A stretch of 64,000 nucleotides of DNA from a bacterium BMS3Abin02 (GTDB lineage Bacteria > Actinomycetota > Acidimicrobiia > Spongiisociales > UBA4744): the NCBI GenBank assembly GCA_002897675.1, contig BDSU01000026.1:1-64000 (forward strand), in the 5' to 3' direction. Under the pieces are notes generated by a model. That model was not told the origin of the DNA. It saw only the letters and a list, made by a program, of their open reading frames with translations, and made no database searches. The position numbers and the translations under genes were made by a program. This document shows positions 7,822-16,397 of this stretch, piece by piece; the stretch's first letter is position 1; every line of letters starts with the position of its first letter.

Positions 7822-9186
7822 TTGACGGCATATGGTGGGTGGCCGCCATGCGATGATTGTGGTGCTCCCGGCGCGCGTGTGACGCTGGGGGAGGACATCC
7901 TGTGTGATCGGTGTTTGAACGATCGCGTCAGTGCCCGTACGGGCTGGCCGAGGTTGCCGGACCCGCCTGGTCGGGAGGAGATCGTGGCGGGTGACGGGCG
8001 TCGGTTGTGGTTCGGGTACCGGCTGACGTGGGCACTGTCGGGTGTGGTGTGTGCCGAGGCGGAGCAGGTGGGTGTCGAGCCTGGTGACGGGTACCGGTTC
8101 ATGGTGTTGGGGGATGGCGATGAGGATCCGGCTGTGGTGGTGGGTCGGCTTCGTGCGAAGGTCCGTCGGGAGGTCGCTCGGGTGTACTTGGAGCCGTCCG
8201 ACGCGGCGCCGGGATGGCACGTCGCCGATCTCGACGTGGCGGGGCGGGTGGTCTGGTCGGGTGACTCGTCGGTGCCCGAGCCGTCGGTGGTGATCGACGG
8301 TCGCCGGTTCGACTGGGCGGCCTTTGGTGCGATGGTGGCTGTGTTTGAGGGTTGGGAGTTCAGCATGCGGTTCAGCGACGGATCCGGTGAGGACACAGGC
8401 GCTGGGGTGGGCGGGTCGGTTGACGCGACGGATGGTGACGCCAAGGTCATACCGCTGCGCCTCGTTGGTGGGCTGGATGACGATGGGCTCCGGCGGCAGG
8501 GCCGGTCGATCGACACGGTGCTGGCCGAGTTCCTCGCCGAGCAGCGTCAGCGGCTGGCGGTGTCGACGTACCGGCGGTACGGGCGGATCGTGGAGCTGCT
8601 GCGTATGTGCCTCAACAACTACTGCTACCAGTCACTCACCGGAGCCGAGGCCGAGCGGTGGCGTTCGGCGTACGATGCAGGCGACGAGGAGGCGTTCACG
8701 CGGCTGTGCGGCCCGCAGCAGATCGTTGAGAACTACGGCGAGTTCCTTGGCTATTTCATGATCCGCAAGGTGGCTGCGTCACAAGAGGAGCTGAGAGCGG
8801 CGGCGACGGTCACCAAGAGACTGGCCCGCTGGCTGGCGCGACACGGCTACGTCGACGAGGATGCCGCCGACGCCGCCCACGGCCGGGCGACGGAAGCGGG
8901 GCGCGACCTTCCACGTGCGGACAAGCTCGGCGAGTACTTGTACCGCCTCGCCAGACAGACCCATCTGCCTGTTGATCCCGACGACTTCGCCGACGAGAAC
9001 TGGGTGGAGGATTACCTGTCGATCACGCGGGTGGAGGATGGCCGACTCTGGTTTGGCGAGGTGGGGCCTGTGGCAGTGTCCAAGCAGGCCAGCGATCTGG
9101 CGGAGGTCGGATGGGATGTCTACGTGGTTCTCGCCCGGGTTGGTGGCAACTGGCGGCTCGTCGAGACCGGCATGGTCTACCCGTGA
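7822..9186 (+). CDS. DUF7713-like domain fused to SWIM-partner region
   Basis: A 454-residue protein of unknown function. The N-terminus (about 1-165) has a CDDCGAPGARVTLGEDILC zinc-ribbon-like start with a second Cys pair, then a GYRFMVLGDGD segment, as in DUF7713-type proteins. An acidic-Gly linker (about 190-210) joins a helical C-terminal half whose start (VLAEFLAEQRQRLAVSTYRR) resembles the core-binding arm of tyrosine recombinases, but no catalytic R-H-R-Y set follows. The start appears to be TTG. Its stop overlaps the GTG of the SWIM gene, so the two are coupled. The family names come from memory and the recombinase resemblance is only suggestive. Confidence 0.6.
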   Translation: MTAYGGWPPCDDCGAPGARVTLGEDILCDRCLNDRVSARTGWPRLPDPPGREEIVAGDGRRLWFGYRLTWALSGVVCAEAEQVGVEPGDGYRFMVLGDGDEDPAVVVGRLRAKVRREVARVYLEPSDAAPGWHVADLDVAGRVVWSGDSSVPEPSVVIDGRRFDWAAFGAMVAVFEGWEFSMRFSDGSGEDTGAGVGGSVDATDGDAKVIPLRLVGGLDDDGLRRQGRSIDTVLAEFLAEQRQRLAVSTYRRYGRIVELLRMCLNNYCYQSLTGAEAERWRSAYDAGDEEAFTRLCGPQQIVENYGEFLGYFMIRKVAASQEELRAAATVTKRLARWLARHGYVDEDAADAAHGRATEAGRDLPRADKLGEYLYRLARQTHLPVDPDDFADENWVEDYLSITRVEDGRLWFGEVGPVAVSKQASDLAEVGWDVYVVLARVGGNWRLVETGMVYP

Positions 9187-10970
9187 CGATCCGTATCCGA
9201 CTGCAGGCCGGTGCCGGAGGCGGAGTGTTGGCCGATGTTCTGGGTCGGGACCTGCTGGCCTCGCAAGCCGGATGGCGGATCTTCGAACGTGGCCTCGGCT
9301 ACGTCGCCCACGGGTGTGTGACCGGACTCGAGGCGACCGACGCCAAGGCCACGGCCACGGTTGTCGGAACTCGTCCTTACGAGGTCTCGATCGAGTTGGA
9401 CGCCACCGCACTGACCTTCGACTGCACGTGCCCGATGGGCCAGGACGAGGAGTTCTGTAAGCACTTGGTGGCGGTGGGCCTCACGGTGGCGGGCGTCGAC
9501 GACGCGAGGGACGACGATGTCGTCCCGGCAGAGTCCGATGGTCTCGGTCCGGTGCGTGAATGGCTGAAAGACCAGCCGGCTGAACGGCTCCGCGATCTGC
9601 TGGTCGACCAAGCCGCACGTGATCCCGAGGCGCATCGTCGTCTGTCGGTGCTCGCCGCGGCGGAGGGGGGAGGTCCGATCGACCTTGACCCCTATCGGGC
9701 GGCGATCGCCGTCGCGTTCTCCGTCGGCGATTTCGACCGCTACGGGCACGTGGACTACCGCGATGCCTGGGAGTGGCGCAAGGGGGTGGAGGCGGTGATC
9801 AACGACCTCGAAGAGCTGCTGGCTGCCGGGTTCGGCGCCGAGACGGTCGACCTCGCCGAGGAGGTGCTACGCGAGCTCAATGACGGCGTCGAGTACGTCG
9901 ACGACTCGGACGGATACCTCTACGAGTTGTTCGAGCAGACCATGGAACTGCACCTGGCTGCCTGCCACCAAGCGCGCCCCGACCCGGTTGCGCTTGCCGG
10001 GCGACTGTTCGACTGGGCGTCGTGTTGGGAGCTGGACCGGTTCCTGGACGCGGTGGCCGACTATGCGCAGGTGCTCGGCGAGGAGGGGCTGGCCGCCTAC
10101 CGCCGACTGGCCGAGCAGCGGTGGCGGACGGTGCCCGCCCTCGGTCCCCGCGACGATTCGCATGCCGGATTCAGCGAACGGTACCGCATCACCAGGATCA
10201 TGGAGAGCCTGGCCGAGACGACGGGCGGTCTGGATGAGCTGCTGGAGGTCATGCAGCACGACCAGGCGTCGGGCTACGCCTTCGTTCGGATGGCCGAGGC
10301 CTGCCGCCGTCACCGTCGCGATGACCTGGCCCTCGAGTGGGCCCAGCGCGGCTTCGAGATGTTCCCGGGCGAGTGGCGTCTCGCCGAGCTGATCTGCGAT
10401 CTTCACGCCGACGCGGGCCGGAACGCCGAGGCGCTGTCGATCGCACGGGACCTGTTTGCCCACGGGCCCTCACTGGCGCGCTACCAGCGGCTGCAGGCCC
10501 TCGCCGAGGCGGCCGATGAGTGGCCTGCCGAACGCGAACCTGCCCTGGCGGCGGTGCGGGGAGGAATCGAAGCGCACCGACGGGACGCGGCGCCACGTCG
10601 CTTCCCAAGGCAGGGTGACGACGGGTCGGTGCTGGTGGAGATCCTGCTGTGGGAGAACGACGCGGACGTCGCCTGGGAGGCAGCCCAGACCTACGGGTGC
10701 AACGAGCAGTTCTGGTTGCACCTGGCCGCCGCTCGCGGCGAGCGACACCCCGCGGATGCCCTCGAGGTGTACCGGCGCTACCTCGACGTGGCGCTTCAGA
10801 CCGCAAAGAACCGAGCGTACGACGAGGTCGTCAGGCTCCTCGAGACCATGCGGCCCCTGTACGTTGCTGTGGGCCGCGACGACAAGTTCGATGCGCTGGT
10901 CGTCGAGATCCGCAGGGACTACAAGCGGCGCCGCAACCTGATCGAACGCCTCGACCGGGCGCGCCTGTGA
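9183..10970 (+). CDS. SWIM zinc-finger family protein
   Basis: A 595-residue cytosolic protein. The SWIM signature C-x-C-x(n)-C-x-H is seen as DCTCPMGQDEEFCKHLVAV near residues 80-98. The remainder is long, helical and repeat-like, resembling TPR/HEAT-like arrays (for example QHDQASGYAFVRMAEACRRH and ALEWAQRGFEMFPGEWRLAE), with a basic KRRRNLIERLDRARL end. SWIM fingers bind DNA or protein partners (established knowledge); the role here is unknown. GTG at 9183 overlaps the upstream stop (GTGA). The pairing with the DUF7713-like partner and an ORF-3-like gene suggests one functional unit. Confidence 0.7.
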   Translation: MTIRIRLQAGAGGGVLADVLGRDLLASQAGWRIFERGLGYVAHGCVTGLEATDAKATATVVGTRPYEVSIELDATALTFDCTCPMGQDEEFCKHLVAVGLTVAGVDDARDDDVVPAESDGLGPVREWLKDQPAERLRDLLVDQAARDPEAHRRLSVLAAAEGGGPIDLDPYRAAIAVAFSVGDFDRYGHVDYRDAWEWRKGVEAVINDLEELLAAGFGAETVDLAEEVLRELNDGVEYVDDSDGYLYELFEQTMELHLAACHQARPDPVALAGRLFDWASCWELDRFLDAVADYAQVLGEEGLAAYRRLAEQRWRTVPALGPRDDSHAGFSERYRITRIMESLAETTGGLDELLEVMQHDQASGYAFVRMAEACRRHRRDDLALEWAQRGFEMFPGEWRLAELICDLHADAGRNAEALSIARDLFAHGPSLARYQRLQALAEAADEWPAEREPALAAVRGGIEAHRRDAAPRRFPRQGDDGSVLVEILLWENDADVAWEAAQTYGCNEQFWLHLAAARGERHPADALEVYRRYLDVALQTAKNRAYDEVVRLLETMRPLYVAVGRDDKFDALVVEIRRDYKRRRNLIERLDRARL

Positions 10971-11138
10971 CATCGGCTCGGCGCTGCTTCCGGTGCGTCG
11001 CCTCGCCGGCCACGCCCTGTCCGACTGGAACGATTCTCCAGAAGGCCGCCCCAGCAGTGTTTCGGCCGTCGCCGCTCGGACTCGTCGGCATACTGCCTGT
11101 CGTGGGCCGGTCCGGTAGGGCATCGCCGAGGAAGCATC

Positions 11139-11517
11139 ATGACAACCGTTCATCAGCTCAAGGTGACGCTTCGTACCGTGAGGCCTCCGGTCTGGCGGCG
11201 GATCGTGGTGCGGTCGGACATGACACTCGGGGGAGTTCGCCCCAGTGCTCGAGGCGGCGATGGGTTGGCTGGGCGGTCACGTCCACCTCTTCGACGTCGA
11301 TGGAACCCGCTATGGCATGCCGGACCCGGATTGGGACACCGGCGACCTCGACGAGAAGCGGTTCCGGCTGGGTGACATCCTTTCCACGGTCGGGTCGCAG
11401 ATGCGTTGGGACTACGACTTCGGCCGGCGTACCGGCGACGAACGGAACCATGTTGGAGGCGGCGACGATCACCACTCGTGTCGTTTCCTCACCTCTCGAA
11501 CTGAACCGGTCTTCTGA
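11139..11517 (+). pseudogene. Plasmid pRiA4b ORF-3-like protein, frameshifted
   Basis: The start MTTVHQLKVTLRTVRPPVWRR is typical of the pRiA4b ORF-3 (IS1096 TnpR-like) family. Near 11230 a run of five G shifts the frame; reading on in the next frame gives VLEAAMGWLGGHVHLFDVDG and PDWDTGDLDEKRFRLGDIL, the correct continuation. A second disruption follows the RWDYDFG motif near 11420, since the expected DGWEH block is scrambled. It is therefore a pseudogene unless the shifts are assembly errors. It lies 168 bases after the SWIM gene on the same strand. Confidence 0.65.
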
Positions 11518-11642
11518 GCGATTCTCGCTTGGCATGCGCTGAAGGCACCGCCCTCGGCATCGCGCGTCCGCAGTTGGAGTGCTCGTCCGGAGTGAGACGA
11601 AGCGCACCGGTAGGTGAGGGGGAGGCCGGGTACCATCCGGTG

Positions 11643-12305
11643 ATGGTCGACGATTCGGATCCGATGGGCATGGTCATGCGTGGGTATGACCGGTTGGCTC
11701 AGCGGTGGGATCGATGGGCCGACGAGGTGAATCCGCCGTTGCGGGGCCGATATGTCGACTGGTTGGAGGATCGTCTCGATTCCGGCTCGTCTGTCCTCGA
11801 ACTCGGAAGCGGGACGGGTCGTCCTGTCGCAGAGAGGCTCGCCTCCCGCTATCGCTACCTGGGAGTCGACGTGTCCGCCAAGATGGTGATCGTGGCCCGG
11901 CGCAACGTTCCATCCGGCCGGTTCCTGGCCGCTGACATGCGGTACGTCGACTTGCCGGTGGGTGGGTTCGACGCCGTCGTCGCCTTCTACTCAATCATCC
12001 ATGTGCCCAGGTCCGATCATCCGGGTCTGTTGTCGCAGGTCCATGCATGGCTGCGGCCCGGCGGGTACTTCGTTGCGTGCTTTTCGTCGGGAGATCTTGT
12101 GACCGGCGTGGATGAGGACTGGTTGGGTGCGGGTCCGATGTACTGGAGTGGGTACGACGCCGACACGAACCTTCGGATGCTCGTCGATGCCGGGTTTGAG
12201 GTAATCCACGCCGAGGTTGTTCCACAGATGGAAGGCGACGACGAGGTTCAATTCCTGTGGTGCACCGCTCGACGCCCGGTGTCGCAAGCAGCCCCACCTG
12301 GCTGA
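11643..12305 (+). CDS. Class I SAM-dependent methyltransferase
   Basis: A 220-residue cytosolic methyltransferase. Motif I (SVLELGSGTGRPVAERLA, about 51-68) binds SAM, followed by the acidic YLGVDVSAKMV strand, a DMRYVDLPVGGFDAVVAFYS motif and the LRPGGYFVACF beta-4/5 region. The substrate is not evident. The ATG at 11643 is chosen because conserved sequence begins a few residues later; the longer frame upstream lacks homology. It is a single gene with no operon partner, in a zone of assorted accessory genes. Confidence 0.8.
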   Translation: MVDDSDPMGMVMRGYDRLAQRWDRWADEVNPPLRGRYVDWLEDRLDSGSSVLELGSGTGRPVAERLASRYRYLGVDVSAKMVIVARRNVPSGRFLAADMRYVDLPVGGFDAVVAFYSIIHVPRSDHPGLLSQVHAWLRPGGYFVACFSSGDLVTGVDEDWLGAGPMYWSGYDADTNLRMLVDAGFEVIHAEVVPQMEGDDEVQFLWCTARRPVSQAAPPG

Positions 12306-12558
12306 CAAGGACACGAAGCTTTCCGCTGCGACGGTCTGTTGCCGGACGTCCGCTCGCGTGTTGAGGTGCTGTGATAGGCGAGGAGACGTTCACGGCGCAC
12401 CGGATCGACCCGTACGCGCCCGCCCACGGCAGATCTCTCTACCCGGACGGGCTCGGGCGACCTGATCCGAAACGACTGCGCGTGGCGTGCAGATCCCAGG
12501 TTGCTACAGGAGCGGGACTTGGCCGTGTCGGCCGTAGACCGCCGGCGCAACCGGATTC

Positions 12559-12768
12559 CTACTCGTCGACTCCGTGGCTTCCCTCCGGTTTGGGCAGCGA
12601 CTCGTAGTAGGTGAGGGTGCTGTCGGCGACGGGATCTTCAACGAGTGTCGTGCCCAGACTTGCGAGCGCTTCGAGGATGTCCGCGTACGAGAGCTCGTCG
12701 TAGTCGAGGACGTTGTCGTTGAGGTAGCCGGCAAGGTCCTGTGCGTGAGTCTGGAGGGATTCGGCCAT
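12559..12768 (-). CDS. Small hypothetical acidic protein
   Basis: A 69-residue acidic protein with helical patterning (MAESLQTHAQDLAGYLNDN, then EALASLGTTLVEDP). A ribosome binding site GGGAG lies 7 bases before the ATG, which supports this start over the longer frame. No domain is recognised. It is divergent from the phosphoesterase at 12884. Confidence 0.5.
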   Translation of the reverse strand: MAESLQTHAQDLAGYLNDNVLDYDELSYADILEALASLGTTLVEDPVADSTLTYYESLPKPEGSHGVDE

Positions 12769-12883
12769 AGTTGGTCTCCCGATGAGCTTGCCACGCATAT
12801 CGTACGCTGAGCACAGCCGACTCCGCTCGTCAGTCTCTGATCTTCTGCACGCAGGATCTCGGCGACCGTGGGATCATGCGGAC

Positions 12884-13633
12884 ATGCGGGTCGGCTTGGT
12901 CTCGGATGTCCATGGCAACACGGTGGCGCTCGACGCCGTCCTCGACGAGATCGCTCGGCGTGGCGTCGATGTGATCGTGTGTCTGGGGGACCTCGCAGCG
13001 AACGGTCCTGACCCTGCCGGTTCGGTGGAGCGGATCGCCGCACTGGCGTGCCCCGTGGTGATGGGCAACACCGACGCCGACATGGTGAACATGCCGGACT
13101 GGTGGCATGACCCCAATGCGGTTGGCGCCCCGGAGCCCGCCCGGCGGATCGCCGAGATCAGCCTGTGGTGCTCGGAGCGGCTCACAGACGAGCACCGGCG
13201 ATTCCTCGCCGGACTCCCAAAGACTATCGAGGTCGACCTCGGTGCGGCCGGTCGGCTCCTCGGGTTCCACGGGTCACCGAGGTCCGCGACCGACGTCATC
13301 ACGGCCACGACTCCTTCGGATGAGCTTGATGAGATGCTCACCGGCGCCGACCAGGCGGTATTGGCCGGCGGGCACACCCATGTGTCGATGGTGCGCCGTC
13401 ATCACACCCAGACGATCATCAACCCCGGCAGCGTTGGGTTGCCGTTCGTCGCCTATGGCCACGCCGGCCAGGTAGCTGTCCTCGACCATGCCGCGTACGC
13501 GCTGGTCACAGCCGACGAACTCGAGGTGGGTATCGAACTTCGGCAAGTCCCCGTGGACCGGGAGCAGCTGTCCCGTCAGGTCGAGGCGAGCGGGATGCCG
13601 CACAGTGCCTGGTGGGTTGCACTTCGACGTTGA
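12884..13633 (+). CDS. Metallophosphoesterase (YfcE/calcineurin-like)
   Basis: A 249-residue binuclear metal phosphoesterase. It carries the ordered family motifs DVHGN (residues 8-12), GDLAANGPDP (45 on), GNTDAD (the GNHD equivalent), a mid HGSPRS and the C-terminal GGHTHVSM with NPGSVGLP. These supply the Asp, Asn and His metal ligands. Its role is probably a cytosolic phosphodiesterase or phosphatase; the substrate is unknown. The ATG at 12884 starts directly at the conserved MRVGLVSD strand. Confidence 0.85.
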   Translation: MRVGLVSDVHGNTVALDAVLDEIARRGVDVIVCLGDLAANGPDPAGSVERIAALACPVVMGNTDADMVNMPDWWHDPNAVGAPEPARRIAEISLWCSERLTDEHRRFLAGLPKTIEVDLGAAGRLLGFHGSPRSATDVITATTPSDELDEMLTGADQAVLAGGHTHVSMVRRHHTQTIINPGSVGLPFVAYGHAGQVAVLDHAAYALVTADELEVGIELRQVPVDREQLSRQVEASGMPHSAWWVALRR

Positions 13634-13673
13634 CACCACCGACTTGTGATCGCGGCCCGGTAGGGTCGACCTT

Positions 13674-14081
13674 GTGATCGATCACCGTCTTGTTGCGGGG
13701 CTGTTCCGGGCAGGCGATGGGGTCCTTCTCTGCCATCGCCGATCCGACCGGCGTTGGTACCCCGACGTGTGGGATCTCCCCGGAGGCCACGTCGACGACG
13801 GTGAGAACCCGCGACGCGCGCTTGTGCGTGAGCTGCGAGAGGAACTCGGTGTGCACGTCGATGTGCCCACCGAAGGACCGGATACGGTCATCCGGGATCG
13901 GGACGCGCGAATTGAGCTGTCTATCTGGCTCATCGACTCCTGGCGCGGCGAGATCGTGAACGTAGCCCCGGACGAACACGATGACATTCGCTGGTTCGCT
14001 GCCGGCGACATCGCCTCGCTGAGCCTTGCCCATCCGCGCTACCCCGAGCTGTTGCGGCGTGCCCTGGGAGACGTTCTGTAG
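13674..14081 (+). CDS. Nudix hydrolase
   Basis: A 135-residue Nudix pyrophosphohydrolase. The Nudix box G-x5-E-x7-R-E-x2-E-E is complete as GHVDDGENPRRALVRELREE followed by LGV. The VLLCHRRSDRRWYPDVWDLPGG lead-in is of the MutT/NTP-pyrophosphatase type, so it may clean up NTPs or a nucleoside-diphosphate derivative. It starts with GTG 40 bases after the phosphoesterase and is probably co-transcribed. Confidence 0.85.
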   Translation: MIDHRLVAGLFRAGDGVLLCHRRSDRRWYPDVWDLPGGHVDDGENPRRALVRELREELGVHVDVPTEGPDTVIRDRDARIELSIWLIDSWRGEIVNVAPDEHDDIRWFAAGDIASLSLAHPRYPELLRRALGDVL

Positions 14082-14166
14082 CGGTCGGACCGGTTCCGAC
14101 TCGTCTCCTGTCCTGTGCGTTGCGGTCATGCTCGCTTGCGGTGAGACGCGCTGGGATACTTGGCGC

Positions 14167-14952
14167 ATGGACGACTGGGACAGATCTGCGGAGATGAATC
14201 GGCGGGCATGGGATGAGATCGCCGGACCGCGGCACGCGTGGAGGTTGGCACAAGGCTACGACGCGGGGTTCTTTGCTCGCGGTGGGGTGTGTCTGCCGGA
14301 TCCTGTCCGTGACGCGCTGGGGAATGTGGCGGGAAAGTCGCTCCTGCATCTGCAGTGTGCTACCGGGGAGGAGACGTTGTCGTGGGCGGTGTTAGGGGCG
14401 CAAGTGACGGCGGTGGACATCTCCGAGCTTCAGATCGGGATCGCCCACCGGACTGCGGCGGATGCCGGTGTAGAGGTGGAGTTCGTCACCGCCGATGTTG
14501 GCGAGCTTCCGAGTGTGCTGAATGGTCGGACGTTCCATGTGGTGTACACGGCCACAGGAGTGCTCACCTGGATCCCCGATCTATGGCGGTGGGCGAGGAT
14601 CGTCGCGTCGCTGGTCACGACTGAAGGCCGATTCATGTTGTTCGAGGAGCATCCGGTCGCCTCGTGTCTGTGGGGCGGGGAGGACGGGATCGAGGTGGCC
14701 GACTACTACTTCGCCCGTGGCCGGCCGCTTCCGGGGATCGGGTGGAGTCACTTCCCGGGTGGCGACGATGCCCGGGAGGAGAAAGTCGAATTCCACTGGC
14801 CGCTCGGCGACGTGGTTACCGCCCTGGTCGACTCCGGGCTGCGGATCGTCCGCCTGGAGGAGTTCCCAGCCGCCCCCGAATGGAGATTCGGGCCTCAGCG
14901 GGCGCGGGTGGCGCAGTTGCCGGGTCTCTTTCTGCTGGTCGCCAGTCGTTGA
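14167..14952 (+). CDS. SAM-dependent methyltransferase
   Basis: A 261-residue methyltransferase-fold protein. Motif I is LLHLQCATGEETLSWA, an LQC-x-G variant found in a broad family of unassigned class I methyltransferases. Further motifs are VTAVDISELQIGIA, VEFVTADVGELP and EGRFMLFEEHPV. The start MDDWDRSAEMNRRAWDEIA resembles the usual N-terminal helix of this family and supports the ATG at 14167. The substrate is unknown. It stands alone. Confidence 0.75.
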   Translation: MDDWDRSAEMNRRAWDEIAGPRHAWRLAQGYDAGFFARGGVCLPDPVRDALGNVAGKSLLHLQCATGEETLSWAVLGAQVTAVDISELQIGIAHRTAADAGVEVEFVTADVGELPSVLNGRTFHVVYTATGVLTWIPDLWRWARIVASLVTTEGRFMLFEEHPVASCLWGGEDGIEVADYYFARGRPLPGIGWSHFPGGDDAREEKVEFHWPLGDVVTALVDSGLRIVRLEEFPAAPEWRFGPQRARVAQLPGLFLLVASR

Positions 14953-15397
14953 TCCGTTTTCTCCTGATCCTGCACACTTCGAAATCTGGTGACCCCAGCC
15001 GTCACCTTTTCGATTGACTGATGTTTGGTCGGCGGTCTGCGTAGCCGCCGCGATCATGTCGATGATCTGTCTGGAGGGACTGCATGATTGAGAAGAAGAC
15101 CGGACCGCGGCGACCGCGAGCTGTCGCGGAGCCTTCTCTTCCTGGCAATGCGACCATATGGCCACATGAACGTCATGTGATATGTGGGGGATCTGACGAG
15201 GCGACCTGGCGTTCTTCGTCGAGAAGGGTCGACGCCGGCGTGTCTGCGGTCGAACAGCACCTTTGCCGTGGCACTGTCGTGGCGGACCGCATCGGCGATG
15301 AGGACGATACATCCGCCGGTTCGGGGATCTCATGCGCAGTGTCCGACCCATCTGCTCTCTCGCACAGGCCTGGCACCCGAAGCGAACATGAGTGGGG
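14953..15397. other. Gene-poor interval before the toxin-antitoxin pair
   Basis: No recognised gene. A plus-strand frame from 15084 (ATG, with GGAGGG 5 bases before it) runs to 15401, giving 105 residues of no known family and reaching into the antitoxin promoter, so I do not call it. The interval holds the 17-base palindrome at 15163-15179. Confidence 0.5.
15163..15179. promoter_or_regulatory. 17-bp perfect palindrome, possible operator
   Basis: CACATGA-ACG-TCATGTG is a perfect 7-bp inverted repeat with a 3-base centre. It resembles an operator for a dimeric regulator and is too short and loop-poor for a terminator. It is over 200 bases from the antitoxin promoter, so its target is uncertain. 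Confidence 0.4.
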
Positions 15398-15426
15398 TTG
15401 ACGAAAGGCTGCGATTGACATATGGT
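15398..15426 (+). promoter_or_regulatory. Leaderless promoter of the toxin-antitoxin pair
   Basis: TTGACG (15398-15403), a 17-base spacer and TATGGT (15421-15426) form a good sigma-70-type promoter. The antitoxin ATG begins 7 bases after the -10 box, exactly where transcription should start. There is no Shine-Dalgarno sequence, so the transcript is predicted to be leaderless, which is common in actinomycetes. Confidence 0.65.
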
Positions 15427-15432
15427 TGCACC

Positions 15433-15864
15433 ATGATGATCACCGATCTTTCGCCCGCCGACGCGGCCGAGCGCATCCTCGAAGAGGCCGACGAGGATTG
15501 GGCGCGCCGGTTCGTCGCCGCCTTCGACCGTCGGCTGCGTACCGGGCCCCTGGACCGTTTCCTCGAGCTGTGGGATCTCTCCCAGTCGGCCGCGGCCCGT
15601 ATCTTTGGTGTCTCCCGGCAGGCGTTCTCGAAGTGGCTGACCGGGAGTCCGCCGGCGAGTCGCGCCGCAGCCATCGCCGACCTCGCAGCGGCGACCGAAA
15701 TCCTCGACCGATATGTGAAACGGGAGCGAATCCCGGCGGTGGTCCGCCGTCCCGCCCCTGTCCTGGGTGACCGCTCGCTTCTGGAGCTGGCCTCGGACGG
15801 CCAGACGCGCGACGTTCTCGAGGCGGTACGGGCCATGTTCGACCTGCGGCGCGTCCAGCCGTGA
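15433..15864 (+). CDS. Xre/MbcA/ParS-family antitoxin
   Basis: A 143-residue antitoxin with a DNA-binding helical region (FLELWDLSQSAAARIFGVSR, then QAFSKWLTG) of the Xre type and a C-terminal part resembling the MbcA/ParS toxin-binding domain. It should bind and neutralise the RES toxin encoded next and repress its own promoter. The ATG at 15433 fits the leaderless promoter; an in-frame ATG directly follows at 15436. Its stop overlaps the toxin start (GTGA). Family membership is by motif and by context with the RES protein. Confidence 0.75.
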   Translation: MMITDLSPADAAERILEEADEDWARRFVAAFDRRLRTGPLDRFLELWDLSQSAAARIFGVSRQAFSKWLTGSPPASRAAAIADLAAATEILDRYVKRERIPAVVRRPAPVLGDRSLLELASDGQTRDVLEAVRAMFDLRRVQP

Positions 15865-16397
15865 TCACCGAGCGCCTCCGAGATGGCCGTCAGTGGCTGC
15901 GCGTTGCCGATGAGGCGTGGTCCGACCCGCTCGACCCGACCTATGCGGAGACGCACGGCGGCCGCTGGAACCCACCCCGTTCGTTTCCGGTCCTCTACCT
16001 GAACGAAGACATCGATACGGCCCGCTCCCAGATCCACCTCATGCTGGAGGGACAGCCAGTCGACCCGGAGGATCTCGACCCGCCGTTCGTGCTCGTCACC
16101 GCGACGCTCCCTCGCGCCCAGGTCGTTGCCGACGCCGTTACCGACGTCGGTCTCGAGGCCGTCGGTCTGCCGAGGACGTATCCGGTAGACGAATCGAGAG
16201 CGCGTATTCCTCGAGAACACTGCCAAGCGATCGGCGTCGCGATGCACGACGCCGGCCTGCGCGGTGTCCACTGCCGGTCGGCAGCTACGCTCGACGGCAG
16301 TGGGCGTGAGCTGGCCTGGTTTCCGGCACGCCCGTCTTCGAAGGCCCGCCAGGTCGGCGATTCGGTCCCATTCCCCGAGTGGTGGGGGAGCGAGTAG
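15861..16397 (+). CDS. RES-domain toxin (MbcT-like)
   Basis: A 178-residue RES-domain protein. The hallmark stretch is GGRWNPPRSFPVLYLNEDID, with the conserved Arg, Glu and Ser that name the family spread along the protein. Characterised RES toxins such as MbcT degrade NAD+ by phosphorolysis (established knowledge). The GTG start overlaps the antitoxin stop by 4 bases, so expression is coupled and antitoxin comes first. Full length, no frameshift; apparently a live module. Confidence 0.8.
   Translation: MITERLRDGRQWLRVADEAWSDPLDPTYAETHGGRWNPPRSFPVLYLNEDIDTARSQIHLMLEGQPVDPEDLDPPFVLVTATLPRAQVVADAVTDVGLEAVGLPRTYPVDESRARIPREHCQAIGVAMHDAGLRGVHCRSAATLDGSGRELAWFPARPSSKARQVGDSVPFPEWWGSE

Noticed and set aside
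15084-15401. 105-codon frame with GGAGGG before its ATG
   Set aside because: The protein has no recognisable feature and the frame runs into the antitoxin promoter.
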